Shown here: positions 51,437 to 60,884 of the stretch, piece by piece
Position numbering within the stretch: position 1 is the first letter of the stretch
How the letters are laid out: every line of letters begins with the position of its first letter
From: Rhizobium sp. CSW-27
Lineage (GTDB): Bacteria; Pseudomonadota; Alphaproteobacteria; Rhizobiales; Rhizobiaceae
Direction of reading: 5' to 3'
Length of the DNA stretch: 64,000 nt
NCBI RefSeq assembly: GCF_018760785.1
Contig: NZ_JAHHZO010000015.1
Span: forward strand, 49,134-113,133
The notes under the pieces: model-generated
What the model was told of the DNA's origin: nothing
What the model saw: the letters and a program-made list of their open reading frames with translations, nothing else
Database searches by the model: none
Program-made: the position numbers and the translations under genes

Positions 51437-51450
51437 TTGATCTGGCGCAA
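51437..51450. promoter_or_regulatory. FNR/NnrR-type box upstream of nosR
   Basis: TTGATCTGGCGCAA fits TTG-N8-CAA, 57 bases before nosR. The rest of the 273-base gap holds nothing else evident. Confidence 0.75.
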
Positions 51451-51506
51451 CGATCCTTAACTCGGAAGACGCCAATGGTCCTGCAACGATTTGCGGGAAA
51501 TCTGGG

Positions 51507-53663
51507 ATGAAACTCTTCCGTCTGGTTCTTTTGCTCTGTGCCTCTCTCTGCCTGGCTTACTCGGCTAGCGCGGCGTCGGTGCTGCAAAAGTATCTGCCGG
51601 CGGCCAAGGTCTCCGATCTCGTGCTGGGGGCAGACGGCTTCGGTCCCATCCGCGCAGATCTGCCGGTCGCGCCCGTACTGAAGGGCGGCGAGACTGTGGG
51701 CTGGATCTTCCTCACCTCGGATTTCGTCGGCACGACCGGCTATTCCGGCAAACCCATCCACACCCTGGTGGCCGTTGGTCTCGACGCCAAGATTATCGGC
51801 GTACAGCTGGTGAAGCATTCCGAGCCGATCGTCCTGATCGGTATTCCCGAAGCCAAGGTCAAGGCGCTGGTGTCGGGCTATGCAGGACTGGACCTCGCCG
51901 CCGAGGCGAAATCCGGCGGTACGTCCCACGATGTGGATATGATCTCCGGTGCGACGGTCACCGTGATGGTGATCGACGATTCGATCGTGCGCTCCGGCCT
52001 GAAGGTGGCGCGGGCGCTCGGGCTTGGTGGCCTGACGCCGGAGAGCGACCAGGCCGGCCCACGCTTCACGGTCAATGTCGATGCGTCTGCGCCGGTCGAT
52101 TGGACCGAGGCGGAGGGAGACGGGACGATCCGCCGGCTGTCGCTGGACGTGGCGCAGGTCAATGCCGCATTCGCCGAACATGCCGATGTGCGTGCCCGCG
52201 AGCGTGCCCTGACGGAGCCGCCTGAAACCACCTTCATCGACATGCATGCGGCGCTGGTCTCGGTGCCTGCCATCGGCAAGGCTCTCCTTGGCCCGGCCGA
52301 GGAGGCCAATCTAAAGAGCTGGTTGAAGGAGGGCGAAAGCGCCATCGCCATCGTTGGCAGGGGGCTCTACTCGTTCAAAGGCTCCGGCTATGTGCGCGGC
52401 GGCATCTTCGATCGCATCGTGCTGATCCAGGATGACGTTTCGGTGCGCTTTCGCGACCGCGATCATCGCCGCCTGGGCGGGATCGCACTGCCTGGAGCGC
52501 CCGAATTCTCTGAGATGGACCTCTTTCGCATTCCTGCGAATGTCGGCTTCGATCCGAGCAAGCCGTTTCGTATCCAGCTTCTGGCGCATCGCGAGGTCGG
52601 GCCGATCGAGAAGGTTTTTCATACCTTCGAGCTTGGCTATCAGCTGCCGCGGACGTATCTGAAGGCCGTCGTCGCCCCTCCCGTCGAGGTCAAGGCCGTT
52701 GCCGAGCAGGACGAGGGCTCCGCCCAGGCGGATCTTTGGAAGCGTATCTGGCGCGACAAGACGCTGGAGATCACGGTGCTCGGTGCCATGCTCTTCGTGC
52801 TGACGGCGGTCTTCTTCTTCCAGACCTATGCCGTCAGAAACGCCCGCGCCTTCTACATCTTCCGGATCCTGTTCCTGACGGTGACACTGGTTTTCCTCGG
52901 CTGGTATGCCAATGCCCAGCTCTCCGTGGTCAACCTGATGGCCCTGTTCGGTAGTCTCGTCACCGGTTTCAGTTGGCAGGCTTTCCTGCTCGATCCACTG
53001 ACCTTCATCCTCTGGTTCTCGGTGGCGGCGGCACTTCTGTTCTGGGGGCGCGGCGCCTATTGCGGCTGGCTTTGTCCCTTCGGCGCGCTGCAGGAACTGA
53101 CCAACCAGATCGCCCGCAAGCTGCATATCCCGCAATGGACCCTACCCTGGGGACTGCATGAGCGCCTGTGGCCGCTCAAGTACATGATCTTCCTCGGTCT
53201 GTTCGGCGTCTCGCTGATGAGTGTGGAGCAGGCCGAGCACCTGGCCGAGATCGAACCCTTCAAGACGGCGATCATCCTGAAGTTCATCCGTGCCTGGCCG
53301 TTCGTGGCCTATGCCGGCGCCCTTCTCGTTGCCGGCCTGTTCGTCGAGCGTTTCTACTGCCGCTATCTCTGCCCGCTGGGTGCCGCACTCGCGATCCCGG
53401 CCCGCATGCGCATGTTTGACTGGCTGAAGCGCTACCACGAATGCGGAAATCCCTGCCAGACCTGCTCCAACCAGTGTCCGGTGCAGGCCATCCACAAGAC
53501 CGGCGAAATCAATCCGAACGAGTGCATCAACTGCCTCCACTGCCAGGTGCTCTACCAGTCCGAAACCGTCTGCCCCGTGGTGATCAAGAAGATGAAGTCG
53601 CGGGCTAAGCTAGCGGCAAGCCCGGGCGGGGCACCGATCAACCAATCCGCAGCCAAAGTCTAA
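51507..53663 (+). CDS. nosR: NosR, flavin/iron-sulfur membrane protein for N2O reduction
   Basis: 718 residues. A signal peptide leads to a periplasmic FMN-binding domain with the covalent attachment motif SGATVT near residue 150. Several membrane segments follow from about 425, then cytoplasmic CGWLCP-type cysteines and two 4Fe-4S motifs near the end (CGNPCQTCSNQCPV and CINCLHCQVLYQSETVCP). NosR delivers electrons for, or activates, nitrous oxide reductase. First gene of nosRZDFYLX. Confidence 0.95.
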   Translation: MKLFRLVLLLCASLCLAYSASAASVLQKYLPAAKVSDLVLGADGFGPIRADLPVAPVLKGGETVGWIFLTSDFVGTTGYSGKPIHTLVAVGLDAKIIGVQLVKHSEPIVLIGIPEAKVKALVSGYAGLDLAAEAKSGGTSHDVDMISGATVTVMVIDDSIVRSGLKVARALGLGGLTPESDQAGPRFTVNVDASAPVDWTEAEGDGTIRRLSLDVAQVNAAFAEHADVRARERALTEPPETTFIDMHAALVSVPAIGKALLGPAEEANLKSWLKEGESAIAIVGRGLYSFKGSGYVRGGIFDRIVLIQDDVSVRFRDRDHRRLGGIALPGAPEFSEMDLFRIPANVGFDPSKPFRIQLLAHREVGPIEKVFHTFELGYQLPRTYLKAVVAPPVEVKAVAEQDEGSAQADLWKRIWRDKTLEITVLGAMLFVLTAVFFFQTYAVRNARAFYIFRILFLTVTLVFLGWYANAQLSVVNLMALFGSLVTGFSWQAFLLDPLTFILWFSVAAALLFWGRGAYCGWLCPFGALQELTNQIARKLHIPQWTLPWGLHERLWPLKYMIFLGLFGVSLMSVEQAEHLAEIEPFKTAIILKFIRAWPFVAYAGALLVAGLFVERFYCRYLCPLGAALAIPARMRMFDWLKRYHECGNPCQTCSNQCPVQAIHKTGEINPNECINCLHCQVLYQSETVCPVVIKKMKSRAKLAASPGGAPINQSAAKV

Positions 53664-53698
53664 CTGAAGCCAAATCTAACCGAAGGAGGACATCGACG

Positions 53699-55627
53699 AT
53701 GAAAACCAAAGAAACCAAGGGCCTGAGCCGGCGAGAGCTGTTCAGCGCCACGGCCGGCAGTGCCGTTTTGGCCGGAAGCATGGGAGCCGGCGCACTGGGC
53801 CTCGGAGCCGCCGTCATGGCGACACCGGCGCTCGCGGCCGCGGAAGGCGATGGCTCTGTCGCGCCCGGCAAACTCGATGACTATTACGGCTTCTGGTCCT
53901 CCGGCCAGACCGGTGAAATGCGCATTCTTGGCATTCCCTCGATGCGCGAGCTGATGCGCGTTCCGGTGTTCAACCGTTGCTCGGCCACCGGCTGGGGCCA
54001 GACCAACGAATCGATCCGCATCCATCAGCGGACGATGTCCGAGAAGACCAAGAAGCAGCTCGCCGCCAACGGCAAGAAGATCCATGACAATGGCGATCTT
54101 CACCACGTCCACATGTCCTTCACCGAGGGCAAATATGACGGCCGCTTCCTGTTCATGAACGACAAGGCCAACACCCGCGTCGCCCGCGTTCGCTGCGACG
54201 TCATGAAGACCGATGCCATTCTGGAAATCCCGAATGCCAAGGGCATCCATGGCATGCGTCCGCAGAAATGGCCGAAGACCAACTACGTCTTCTGCAACGG
54301 CGAAGACGAAGCGCCGCTCGTCAATGATGGCTCGACGATGACGGATGTCTCCACCTATGTGAACATCTTCACGGCCGTCGATGCCGAAAAGTGGGATGTC
54401 GCCTGGCAGGTCAAGGTGTCGGGCAATCTCGACAATTGCGACGCCGACTACGAAGGCAAATGGGCCTTCTCCACCAGCTACAACTCCGAAATGGGGATGA
54501 CCCTCGAAGAGATGACCAAGTCTGAAATGGACCATGTCGTCATCTTCAACCTCGCCGAAATCGAAAAGGCGATCGCCGCCGGGCAATTCGAGGAGGTCAA
54601 TGGCGTCAAGGTGCTCGACGGTCGCAAGGAAGCCAAGTCACTGTTCACCCGCTACATCCCGATCGCCAACAATCCGCATGGCTGCAACATGGCCCCGGAC
54701 AAGAAGCACTTGTGCATTGGCGGCAAGCTTTCGCCGACCGTCACCGTGCTTGACGTGACCAAGTTCGATGCCCTGTTTTACGACAACGCCGAACCGCGCA
54801 GTGCTGTCGTTGCCGAACCGGAACTTGGCCTCGGCCCGTTGCACACCGCCTTCGACGGCCGCGGCAATGCCTATACCTCGCTCTTCCTCGACAGCCAGGT
54901 TGCCAAGTGGAACATCGAGGACGCCATCAAGGCCTATGCTGGCGAGAAGATCAATCCGATCAAGGACAAGATCGACGTCCAGTATCAGCCGGGCCACCTG
55001 AAGACGGTCATGGGCGAAACGCTGGATGCTTCGAGCGACTGGCTGGTCTGCCTGTGCAAGTTCTCCAAGGACCGTTTCCTCAATGTCGGCCCGCTGAAGC
55101 CGGAAAACGACCAGCTGATCGACATCTCCGGCGACAAGATGAAGCTCGTGCATGACGGCCCGAATTTTGCCGAGCCGCATGACGCGATCGCGGTTGCTCC
55201 GTCGATCCTGCCGAACATTCGCTCGACCTGGGATCGCAAGGATCCGCTCTGGGCAGAGACGCGTAAGCAGGCCGAAGCCGATGGCGTCAATATCGATGAA
55301 TGGACGGATGCGGTGATCCGCGACGGCAACAAGGTCCGCGTCTATCTGACCTCCGTCGCTCCGGCTTTCAGCCAGGAGAGCTTCACGGTCAAGGAAGGCG
55401 ACGAAGTCACCGTCATCGTCACCAATCTCGACGAGATCGACGATCTGACGCATGGCTTCACCATGGGCAATCATGGTGTGGCGATGGAGATCGGACCGCA
55501 GCAGACGAGTTCTGTCACCTTCGTCGCGGCCAATCCGGGCGTCTACTGGTATTATTGCCAGTGGTTCTGCCATGCCCTGCACATGGAAATGCGCGGACGC
55601 ATGTTCGTCGAACGGAAGGGCGCTTGA
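53699..55627 (+). CDS. nosZ: NosZ, nitrous oxide reductase (clade I, Tat-exported)
   Basis: 642 residues. The twin-arginine leader LSRRELFSATAGSAVLAGS marks clade I. The C-terminal CuA site is CQWFCHALHMEM; CuZ histidines include DLHHVHMSF, EPHDAIAV and others along the propeller. The enzyme reduces N2O to N2 in the periplasm. AAGGAGGA lies upstream of the ATG. It is followed after 3 bases by nosD. Confidence 0.97.
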   Translation: MKTKETKGLSRRELFSATAGSAVLAGSMGAGALGLGAAVMATPALAAAEGDGSVAPGKLDDYYGFWSSGQTGEMRILGIPSMRELMRVPVFNRCSATGWGQTNESIRIHQRTMSEKTKKQLAANGKKIHDNGDLHHVHMSFTEGKYDGRFLFMNDKANTRVARVRCDVMKTDAILEIPNAKGIHGMRPQKWPKTNYVFCNGEDEAPLVNDGSTMTDVSTYVNIFTAVDAEKWDVAWQVKVSGNLDNCDADYEGKWAFSTSYNSEMGMTLEEMTKSEMDHVVIFNLAEIEKAIAAGQFEEVNGVKVLDGRKEAKSLFTRYIPIANNPHGCNMAPDKKHLCIGGKLSPTVTVLDVTKFDALFYDNAEPRSAVVAEPELGLGPLHTAFDGRGNAYTSLFLDSQVAKWNIEDAIKAYAGEKINPIKDKIDVQYQPGHLKTVMGETLDASSDWLVCLCKFSKDRFLNVGPLKPENDQLIDISGDKMKLVHDGPNFAEPHDAIAVAPSILPNIRSTWDRKDPLWAETRKQAEADGVNIDEWTDAVIRDGNKVRVYLTSVAPAFSQESFTVKEGDEVTVIVTNLDEIDDLTHGFTMGNHGVAMEIGPQQTSSVTFVAANPGVYWYYCQWFCHALHMEMRGRMFVERKGA

Positions 55628-55630
55628 TCC

Positions 55631-56959
55631 ATGTGGCTGCCCGTCCTCCTGTTCAGCCTTGTTCTCGCCTCGCCGCTGGCGGCGGCGGAGCACAGGGTCG
55701 CGCCGGGAACGGGCAGCCTTGCCGCCGCCATCGCCGAGGCAGCACCCGGCGATGTGCTGATGCTGACCGACGGGGCCTATCTGGGACCTGTCGTTGTCGA
55801 TCGGGCGCTTGTCGTCACCGGCCCGCGCGGCGCTGTCGTCGATGGCCAGGGCTCCGGTAGCGTGATCACCATCACCGCCTCTGACGTCGCCCTCAAGGGC
55901 TTTACGGTCACCGGCTCCGGACGCATCAACCAGAACCTCGATGCTGGCGTGAAGATTGACAAGGGCGCAGATCGCTCCCAGGTCGAAGACCTGCTCGTGA
56001 CTGGTAATCTGCATGGCATCGACGTGCATGGTGGCCGTGATGCGGTGGTGGCCCGCAACGAGATCATCGGCCTCGATAGCCCCCGCATGAACGAGCGCGG
56101 CAATGGCATCTATGTCTGGAACAGTCCCGGCACCTTGCTGGAGAACAATGTCATCCGCTTCGGCCGCGACGGTATCTTCTCCAATGCCAGCTCGAACAGC
56201 ATCTATCGCGGCAATCTCATGCGCGACCTCAGGTTTGCCGTGCATTTCATGTATACGCGCAACACCGAGGTTTCCGACAATATCTCGATCGGCAACCATC
56301 TCGGCTTCGCCATCATGTTCTCGAACCAGGCGAGGATCCTGAACAATTTCAGCCTCGGCGACCGCGAGCACGGGCTGATGCTGAACTATGCCAACAATGC
56401 CGACGTCACCGGCAATCTGGTGCGCGGCGGCACGAAGAAGTGCTTCTTCATTTACAACGCCCACAAGAACCTGATCTGGGACAACCGTTTCGAGGGGTGC
56501 GATATCGGCATTCACTTCACCGCTGGCTCTGAGAAAAACGTGCTGACCGGCAATGCCTTCATCGCCAATCGCGAACAGGTTAAATATGTCGGCACCCGCA
56601 ACATGGAGTGGAGCCATGAGGGCAGGGGCAATTTCTGGTCCGACCATCCGGCCTTCGATCTGAATGGCGACGGCGTTGCCGACAGCTTTTATCGTCCCAA
56701 TGACGTGATGGACCAGATCCTCTGGTCCCAGCCCGCCGCAAGCCTGTTGATCGGCTCGCCAGCCGTCCAACTCGTCCGCTGGAGCCAGCGGGACTTCCCC
56801 GCCACGCTCCCGGGCGGCGTGCGCGACAGTGCGCCGTTGATGCGGCCCCTGACCATTGCCGTTCCGCCCGAAATCCTTGGTTACGAAACCCAGGCCGCCG
56901 GCCGCTGGGCCGAAGGACATTACGATGACACCGACGCTGACAATCTCTCGGCTCACTAA
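55631..56959 (+). CDS. nosD: NosD, periplasmic copper-delivery protein
   Basis: 442 residues. Signal peptide (residues 1-20), then parallel beta-helix (PbH1/CASH) repeats with Asn-rich ladders such as GNLHGIDVHGGRDAVVARN. NosD works with NosFY to supply copper or sulfur for CuZ. The 3' end overlaps nosF by 35 bases. Confidence 0.93.
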   Translation: MWLPVLLFSLVLASPLAAAEHRVAPGTGSLAAAIAEAAPGDVLMLTDGAYLGPVVVDRALVVTGPRGAVVDGQGSGSVITITASDVALKGFTVTGSGRINQNLDAGVKIDKGADRSQVEDLLVTGNLHGIDVHGGRDAVVARNEIIGLDSPRMNERGNGIYVWNSPGTLLENNVIRFGRDGIFSNASSNSIYRGNLMRDLRFAVHFMYTRNTEVSDNISIGNHLGFAIMFSNQARILNNFSLGDREHGLMLNYANNADVTGNLVRGGTKKCFFIYNAHKNLIWDNRFEGCDIGIHFTAGSEKNVLTGNAFIANREQVKYVGTRNMEWSHEGRGNFWSDHPAFDLNGDGVADSFYRPNDVMDQILWSQPAASLLIGSPAVQLVRWSQRDFPATLPGGVRDSAPLMRPLTIAVPPEILGYETQAAGRWAEGHYDDTDADNLSAH

Positions 56960-57824
56960 GCACTTCCACTCCGTCGAGGCGCTGAACCAGGTCTCGCTGT
57001 CCTTACAGCCGGGAAAGCGCGCCGCGTTGCTGGGGCATAACGGCGCCGGCAAGTCGACGATGATGAAGATCATTCTGGGGCTGATCCCGTTCGACAGCGG
57101 TGACGTCACGGTCTGCGGCGAGGCGCCGGGCTCGGCTGCCGCGCGCATGCAGGTGGCCTATCTGCCGGAAAATGTCGCCTTCCATCCGGCGCTGACCGGC
57201 GAGGAACAGATCCGCCATTATCTTTCGCTGCGCGGTGAAAATCCGCGCAACGCGCCGGAGCTTCTGGCCCGTGTCGGGCTCGCCCACGCGGCGCGACGTC
57301 GGATTGGAACCTATTCCAAGGGTATGCGCCAGCGGGTCGGCCTCGCCCAGACCTTGATCGGTCGCCCCCGTCTTCTGGTGCTCGACGAGCCGACGTCCGG
57401 CCTCGATCCGGTCTCCCGCCGGGATTTCTACGACCTGCTCGACGGTCTTTCGGCAGACGGCACCACGATCCTGTTGTCCTCGCATGTCCTGACCGAGGTC
57501 GAGGCGCGCACCGACAGCATCCTGATCCTGTCCGGCGGACAATTGGTAGCCGAGGGCACGCTTGCCGATCTGCGCGCTCGGGCCGCCCTGCCGATCATGC
57601 TCCTCGTTCGCCCGGCGGCAGCCCATGCGGCACCGCTCGCGGCCGCCTTTCCGGAGGCCGTTGTCGGCGCCGACGGGCTGCTGCGCATCTCCTGCGCGCA
57701 GGCGCAGAAGCTGCCGCTGCTCGCCCGGATCACGGCGCGTGGCGCAGACGTCGCCGACTTCGACGTGATCCCGCCGAGCCTCGAGGATATCTACAGCCAT
57801 TTCAGCCGGAGGGACGGGCAATGA
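56925..57824 (+). CDS. nosF: NosF, ABC ATPase of the NosDFY complex
   Basis: 299 residues. Walker A LGHNGAGKSTMMK, signature YSKGMRQRVGLAQTL (the S-K-G-M form usual in NosF), Walker B RLLVLDEPTSGLDP and H-loop SSHVLTEVE. ATG 56925 begins MTPTLTISRLTKHFHSV. Together with nosY it forms the transporter for CuZ assembly. Confidence 0.93.
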   Translation: MTPTLTISRLTKHFHSVEALNQVSLSLQPGKRAALLGHNGAGKSTMMKIILGLIPFDSGDVTVCGEAPGSAAARMQVAYLPENVAFHPALTGEEQIRHYLSLRGENPRNAPELLARVGLAHAARRRIGTYSKGMRQRVGLAQTLIGRPRLLVLDEPTSGLDPVSRRDFYDLLDGLSADGTTILLSSHVLTEVEARTDSILILSGGQLVAEGTLADLRARAALPIMLLVRPAAAHAAPLAAAFPEAVVGADGLLRISCAQAQKLPLLARITARGADVADFDVIPPSLEDIYSHFSRRDGQ

Positions 57825-58642
57825 GCCGCATCCTCGCCACCGGGATCACCGAATTCCGCATTTCGTTTCGCAATCGTTGGGTGTTGATCGCCACCGGCAT
57901 GATGGTGTTGTTCGCCCTGGTTCTGGCCGCCGCCGGTTCTGCGCCGACAGGCGATGTCGGCGTCGATCGGCTGTCGGTCACGGTCGCCTCGCTGACGTCG
58001 TTGGCCGTCTATCTCGTGCCGCTTCTCGCGCTGTTGATGAGTTTCGATGCCGTGGCGGGCGAGGTGGAGCGCGGTACGCTGCCTCTGCTTCTTACCTATC
58101 CGGTCTCCCGCCTGGAGATCCTGCTCGGAAAGCTTCTCGCGCATTTGGCAATCCTGGCACTCGCCGTCACGCTCGGTTACGGCGCAGCGCTGGTGGTGGC
58201 GATCTGGTCCGATCCGGGCGCGATCGAGGGTATCGGCTCGCTATGGCGGCTGATCTGGTCCTCGGTTCTCTTGGGCGCGACCTTTCTGGGCGCGGGCTAT
58301 GCGCTGTCCGCGCTGGCGCGCCGTCCCTCCGGCGCCGCCGGTCTTGCAATCGCGCTCTGGCTGGTTGCGGTCGTGCTTTACGACCTGTCGCTTCTGGCGC
58401 TGATCGTGACGGATGGCGGCGGCGCCTTCACCACGCAGGCCCTGCCCATCGCTCTGCTGGCCAATCCCGCCGATGCCTTCCGTGTCTTCAATCTCTCGGC
58501 AGGCGAGGCAGTGGCCGCTGCCGGCGGTATAGGCGGCGCGGCCGGTGCGGTCCCGCTCTGGCAATCGGCTACCTCGCTGTTTGCCTGGCCCTTGCTCGCC
58601 ATCGCGCTTGCACTTGCCGCGTTTCGAAAGGTCACGCCATGA
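57821..58642 (+). CDS. nosY: NosY, permease of the NosDFY complex
   Basis: 273 residues, six membrane segments. FDAVAGEVERGTLPLLLTYPVSRLEILLGKLL (given in part) is the NosY stretch. It overlaps nosF by 4 bases (ATGA) and nosL by 4 bases. Confidence 0.92.
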   Translation: MSRILATGITEFRISFRNRWVLIATGMMVLFALVLAAAGSAPTGDVGVDRLSVTVASLTSLAVYLVPLLALLMSFDAVAGEVERGTLPLLLTYPVSRLEILLGKLLAHLAILALAVTLGYGAALVVAIWSDPGAIEGIGSLWRLIWSSVLLGATFLGAGYALSALARRPSGAAGLAIALWLVAVVLYDLSLLALIVTDGGGAFTTQALPIALLANPADAFRVFNLSAGEAVAAAGGIGGAAGAVPLWQSATSLFAWPLLAIALALAAFRKVTP

Positions 58643-59250
58643 GAGATCCATTGAAAGCGCCATTGAAAGCGCTACTTCGCCCGACCCTCTTCATCCTTGG
58701 GCTGACGCTGTTGGCCGGCTGCCAGCAAAAAACTGCGCAGGACACGACGCCGCAGGATATGACGGCCGAAACGCTCGGTCACTACTGCCAGATGAACCTG
58801 CTGGAACATCCCGGCCCCAAAGGCCAGGTGTTCCTCGAGGGCATGCCTGCGCCCCTGTTCTTCAGCCAGGTGCGCGACGTCATCGCCTATATGCGGGGAC
58901 CAGAGCAGATGGCGCCGATCGTTGCCGTCTATGTCAACGACATGGGAGCTCCGGGCGCAACCTGGGATCATCCCGGTGACGGCAATTGGATCGCCGTCGA
59001 CAAGGCCGTCTATGTTGTCGGCTCGACCCGGCAAGGCGGCATGGGCGCGCCGGAGACGGTGCCGTTTTCGAGCACGGAAAGGGCCCAATCCTTCGCCCGC
59101 GCCGAAGGCGGCCGGGTCTTGGCATTGGACGAAATCACCGACGACATGGTGCTGACCCCGGTCGAGACCGAGCCCAAGTCGGACGCAGGGAACGATGATG
59201 CCGATTTCCAGGAGCGCTTGCGTGCCCTGCCCAACAAAGCTGGAGGCTGA
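58639..59250 (+). CDS. nosL: NosL, copper-binding lipoprotein
   Basis: 203 residues. Lipobox LLAGCQQ gives an acylated Cys near residue 28. The body has the conserved GHYCQMNLLEHPGPKGQ copper region and AVDKAVYVVGS. NosL is an outer-leaflet copper chaperone for NosZ. Overlaps nosY by 4 bases. Confidence 0.92.
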   Translation: MRDPLKAPLKALLRPTLFILGLTLLAGCQQKTAQDTTPQDMTAETLGHYCQMNLLEHPGPKGQVFLEGMPAPLFFSQVRDVIAYMRGPEQMAPIVAVYVNDMGAPGATWDHPGDGNWIAVDKAVYVVGSTRQGGMGAPETVPFSSTERAQSFARAEGGRVLALDEITDDMVLTPVETEPKSDAGNDDADFQERLRALPNKAGG

Positions 59251-59253
59251 CAC

Positions 59254-60171
59254 ATGCCGATAACACGCCGCCGACTGATCACGATTTCTGCCGCAGTTGC
59301 CTTGCTGCCAGCCGTCGCACGTGCCGCCCCACACGCATCGAGAATCTGGACGGGACAGGCGCTCGGTGCGCGTGCCTCGATCCGGATCGACCATCCGGAC
59401 GGCGACGCGATCGCCGCGCGTGTGATGGCGGAAATCGATCGGCTGGAAGATGTTCTCAGTCTTTACCGCGCGGATAGCGCGCTGGCGCGGCTGAACCGGC
59501 AAGGCGATCTCGCCGAGCCGCCCTTCGAGCTCTTGGATTGCCTGTCGCTTGCCAGTGCGGTGAACCATGCCAGCGGCGGACGGTTCGATCCGACGGTGCA
59601 ACCACTCTGGACGCTCTGGGCTGAAGCTGCCGTGCGTGGCGGGCGGCCGGACCCCGAGGCGATTGCGGCGGCGAAAGCCTTGGTCGGCTGGCAAAAGGTC
59701 GAGCTGGATGCGGCAAAAATCGCGCTGCGGCCGGGCATGGCGCTGACGCTGAACGGCATCGGCCAGGGCTATGTCGCCGACCGAGTGGCAGCGTTACTGG
59801 AGGCCGAGGGACTGACGGACATCCTCATCGATACAGGAGAATTTCGTGCTCTTGGCGGCAGTCCAGAGGGGGGCGAGTGGCCGGTCCGGCTCGAAGCTAG
59901 CGGGTCTGTCGGTTTGCGGCAACGTGCTCTCGCTACTTCGTCGCCACTTGGTACGACATTCGACGCTGCAGGGCGGCAAGGCCACATTCTTGATCCAGCG
60001 AGCGGAACACCAGCACCGGCTATATGGCGCGCTTTGTCGATCTCTGCGCCCACGGCGGTGGTCGCAGACGCGCTTTCGACGACAGCATGCCTTCTAAAGG
60101 ATATTGACCAGGTGGAACTCCTTGTCGAATTGTTCCCAGGGGCTCGAGTGGAGGCCGCAGATCGATGGTGA
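59254..60171 (+). CDS. nosX: NosX, ApbE-family FMN transferase
   Basis: 305 residues. A Tat-type leader (TRRRLITISAAVALLPAVARA) precedes an ApbE domain with GGRFDPTVQPLW and LNGIGQGYVADRV. It attaches FMN to the NosR threonine. Last gene of the nos operon; a weak five-base hairpin follows and no strong terminator was seen. Confidence 0.92.
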   Translation: MPITRRRLITISAAVALLPAVARAAPHASRIWTGQALGARASIRIDHPDGDAIAARVMAEIDRLEDVLSLYRADSALARLNRQGDLAEPPFELLDCLSLASAVNHASGGRFDPTVQPLWTLWAEAAVRGGRPDPEAIAAAKALVGWQKVELDAAKIALRPGMALTLNGIGQGYVADRVAALLEAEGLTDILIDTGEFRALGGSPEGGEWPVRLEASGSVGLRQRALATSSPLGTTFDAAGRQGHILDPASGTPAPAIWRALSISAPTAVVADALSTTACLLKDIDQVELLVELFPGARVEAADRW

Positions 60172-60522
60172 AAACTGTTCCATAATTTACCCTATGCCAC
60201 TTTGTCTAAGGCATTGAAATAAATTAATTATGTTTCTGTTTTGATGTAGGGTGCTATCATCTAGGTCATCCGCCGGACAGCAGCCAGCTGAACCTGCGGA
60301 CCGAAAACCGTGCGCTGTAAGATTGCAGCACTGGAAGCACTCCAATCCCGCTTCTTGTGATGGCGTCCTGGACCAGGCCCGGATCTCCGTCGATCAACCC
60401 GTAAAGGGTCGGCTAGCAAGCTGCCGCCGCTTCGTCTGCGCCTTTGCGGTGATCGCGACCGTCCCTGTTCCTTCGAGGAGCCATCAGCGGGAATTGGCCC
60501 GCTTCCGATGGAGCACCTGAAC
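60172..60522. other. Non-coding gap after nosX
   Basis: About 350 bases. An AT-rich part (60180-60250) precedes a GC-rich part with no clear repeat. It probably holds the promoter of the small gene that follows. Confidence 0.4.
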
Positions 60523-60699
60523 ATGGCACACGATCTTTCCCTCGCCCAGTCTCACGCCTTCCACCTCTGCAACAACCTGATGGTTCCGATCACCCTGTTC
60601 AAATCAGGCGACGAATTCGGCGTCCTTCCGTCCGACGAACTCGATGACGAAGACGATCTTGAGATCGTGCACGAGTATTTCCCCCGCGGGTCTCATTGA
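60523..60699 (+). CDS. Small acidic hypothetical protein
   Basis: 58 residues. N-terminal half has histidine and cysteine (QSHAFHLCNNLM); the C-terminal half is very acidic (PSDELDDEDDLEIVHEYF). ATG 60523 follows GGAG by ten bases; ATG 60508 is in frame. It opens a gene group typical of rhizobial plasmids. Function unknown. Confidence 0.5.
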   Translation: MAHDLSLAQSHAFHLCNNLMVPITLFKSGDEFGVLPSDELDDEDDLEIVHEYFPRGSH

Positions 60700-60884
60700 G
60701 ACCCGCCTGTTCCTGCCGCTGGCGACCTGGCGGCCGCAAGGGAAGCTTCGCCGCAGCACGTTGCTGCAACTTTTGTCAGTTGCGTGCTGCGCCCTTGCCC
60801 CCTCCGCTCTTCGCGGTGGGTGGAAGGTGGCCCGCACATTGCGGGAAGGGAAAAAGGGACGGTCGCGCTGCGACCGAAGGGAAG

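Noticed and set aside
54638..57148. 836-codon minus-strand frame
   Set aside because: Long open frames opposite high-GC genes are expected; nosZ, nosD and nosF are unmistakable on the other strand.
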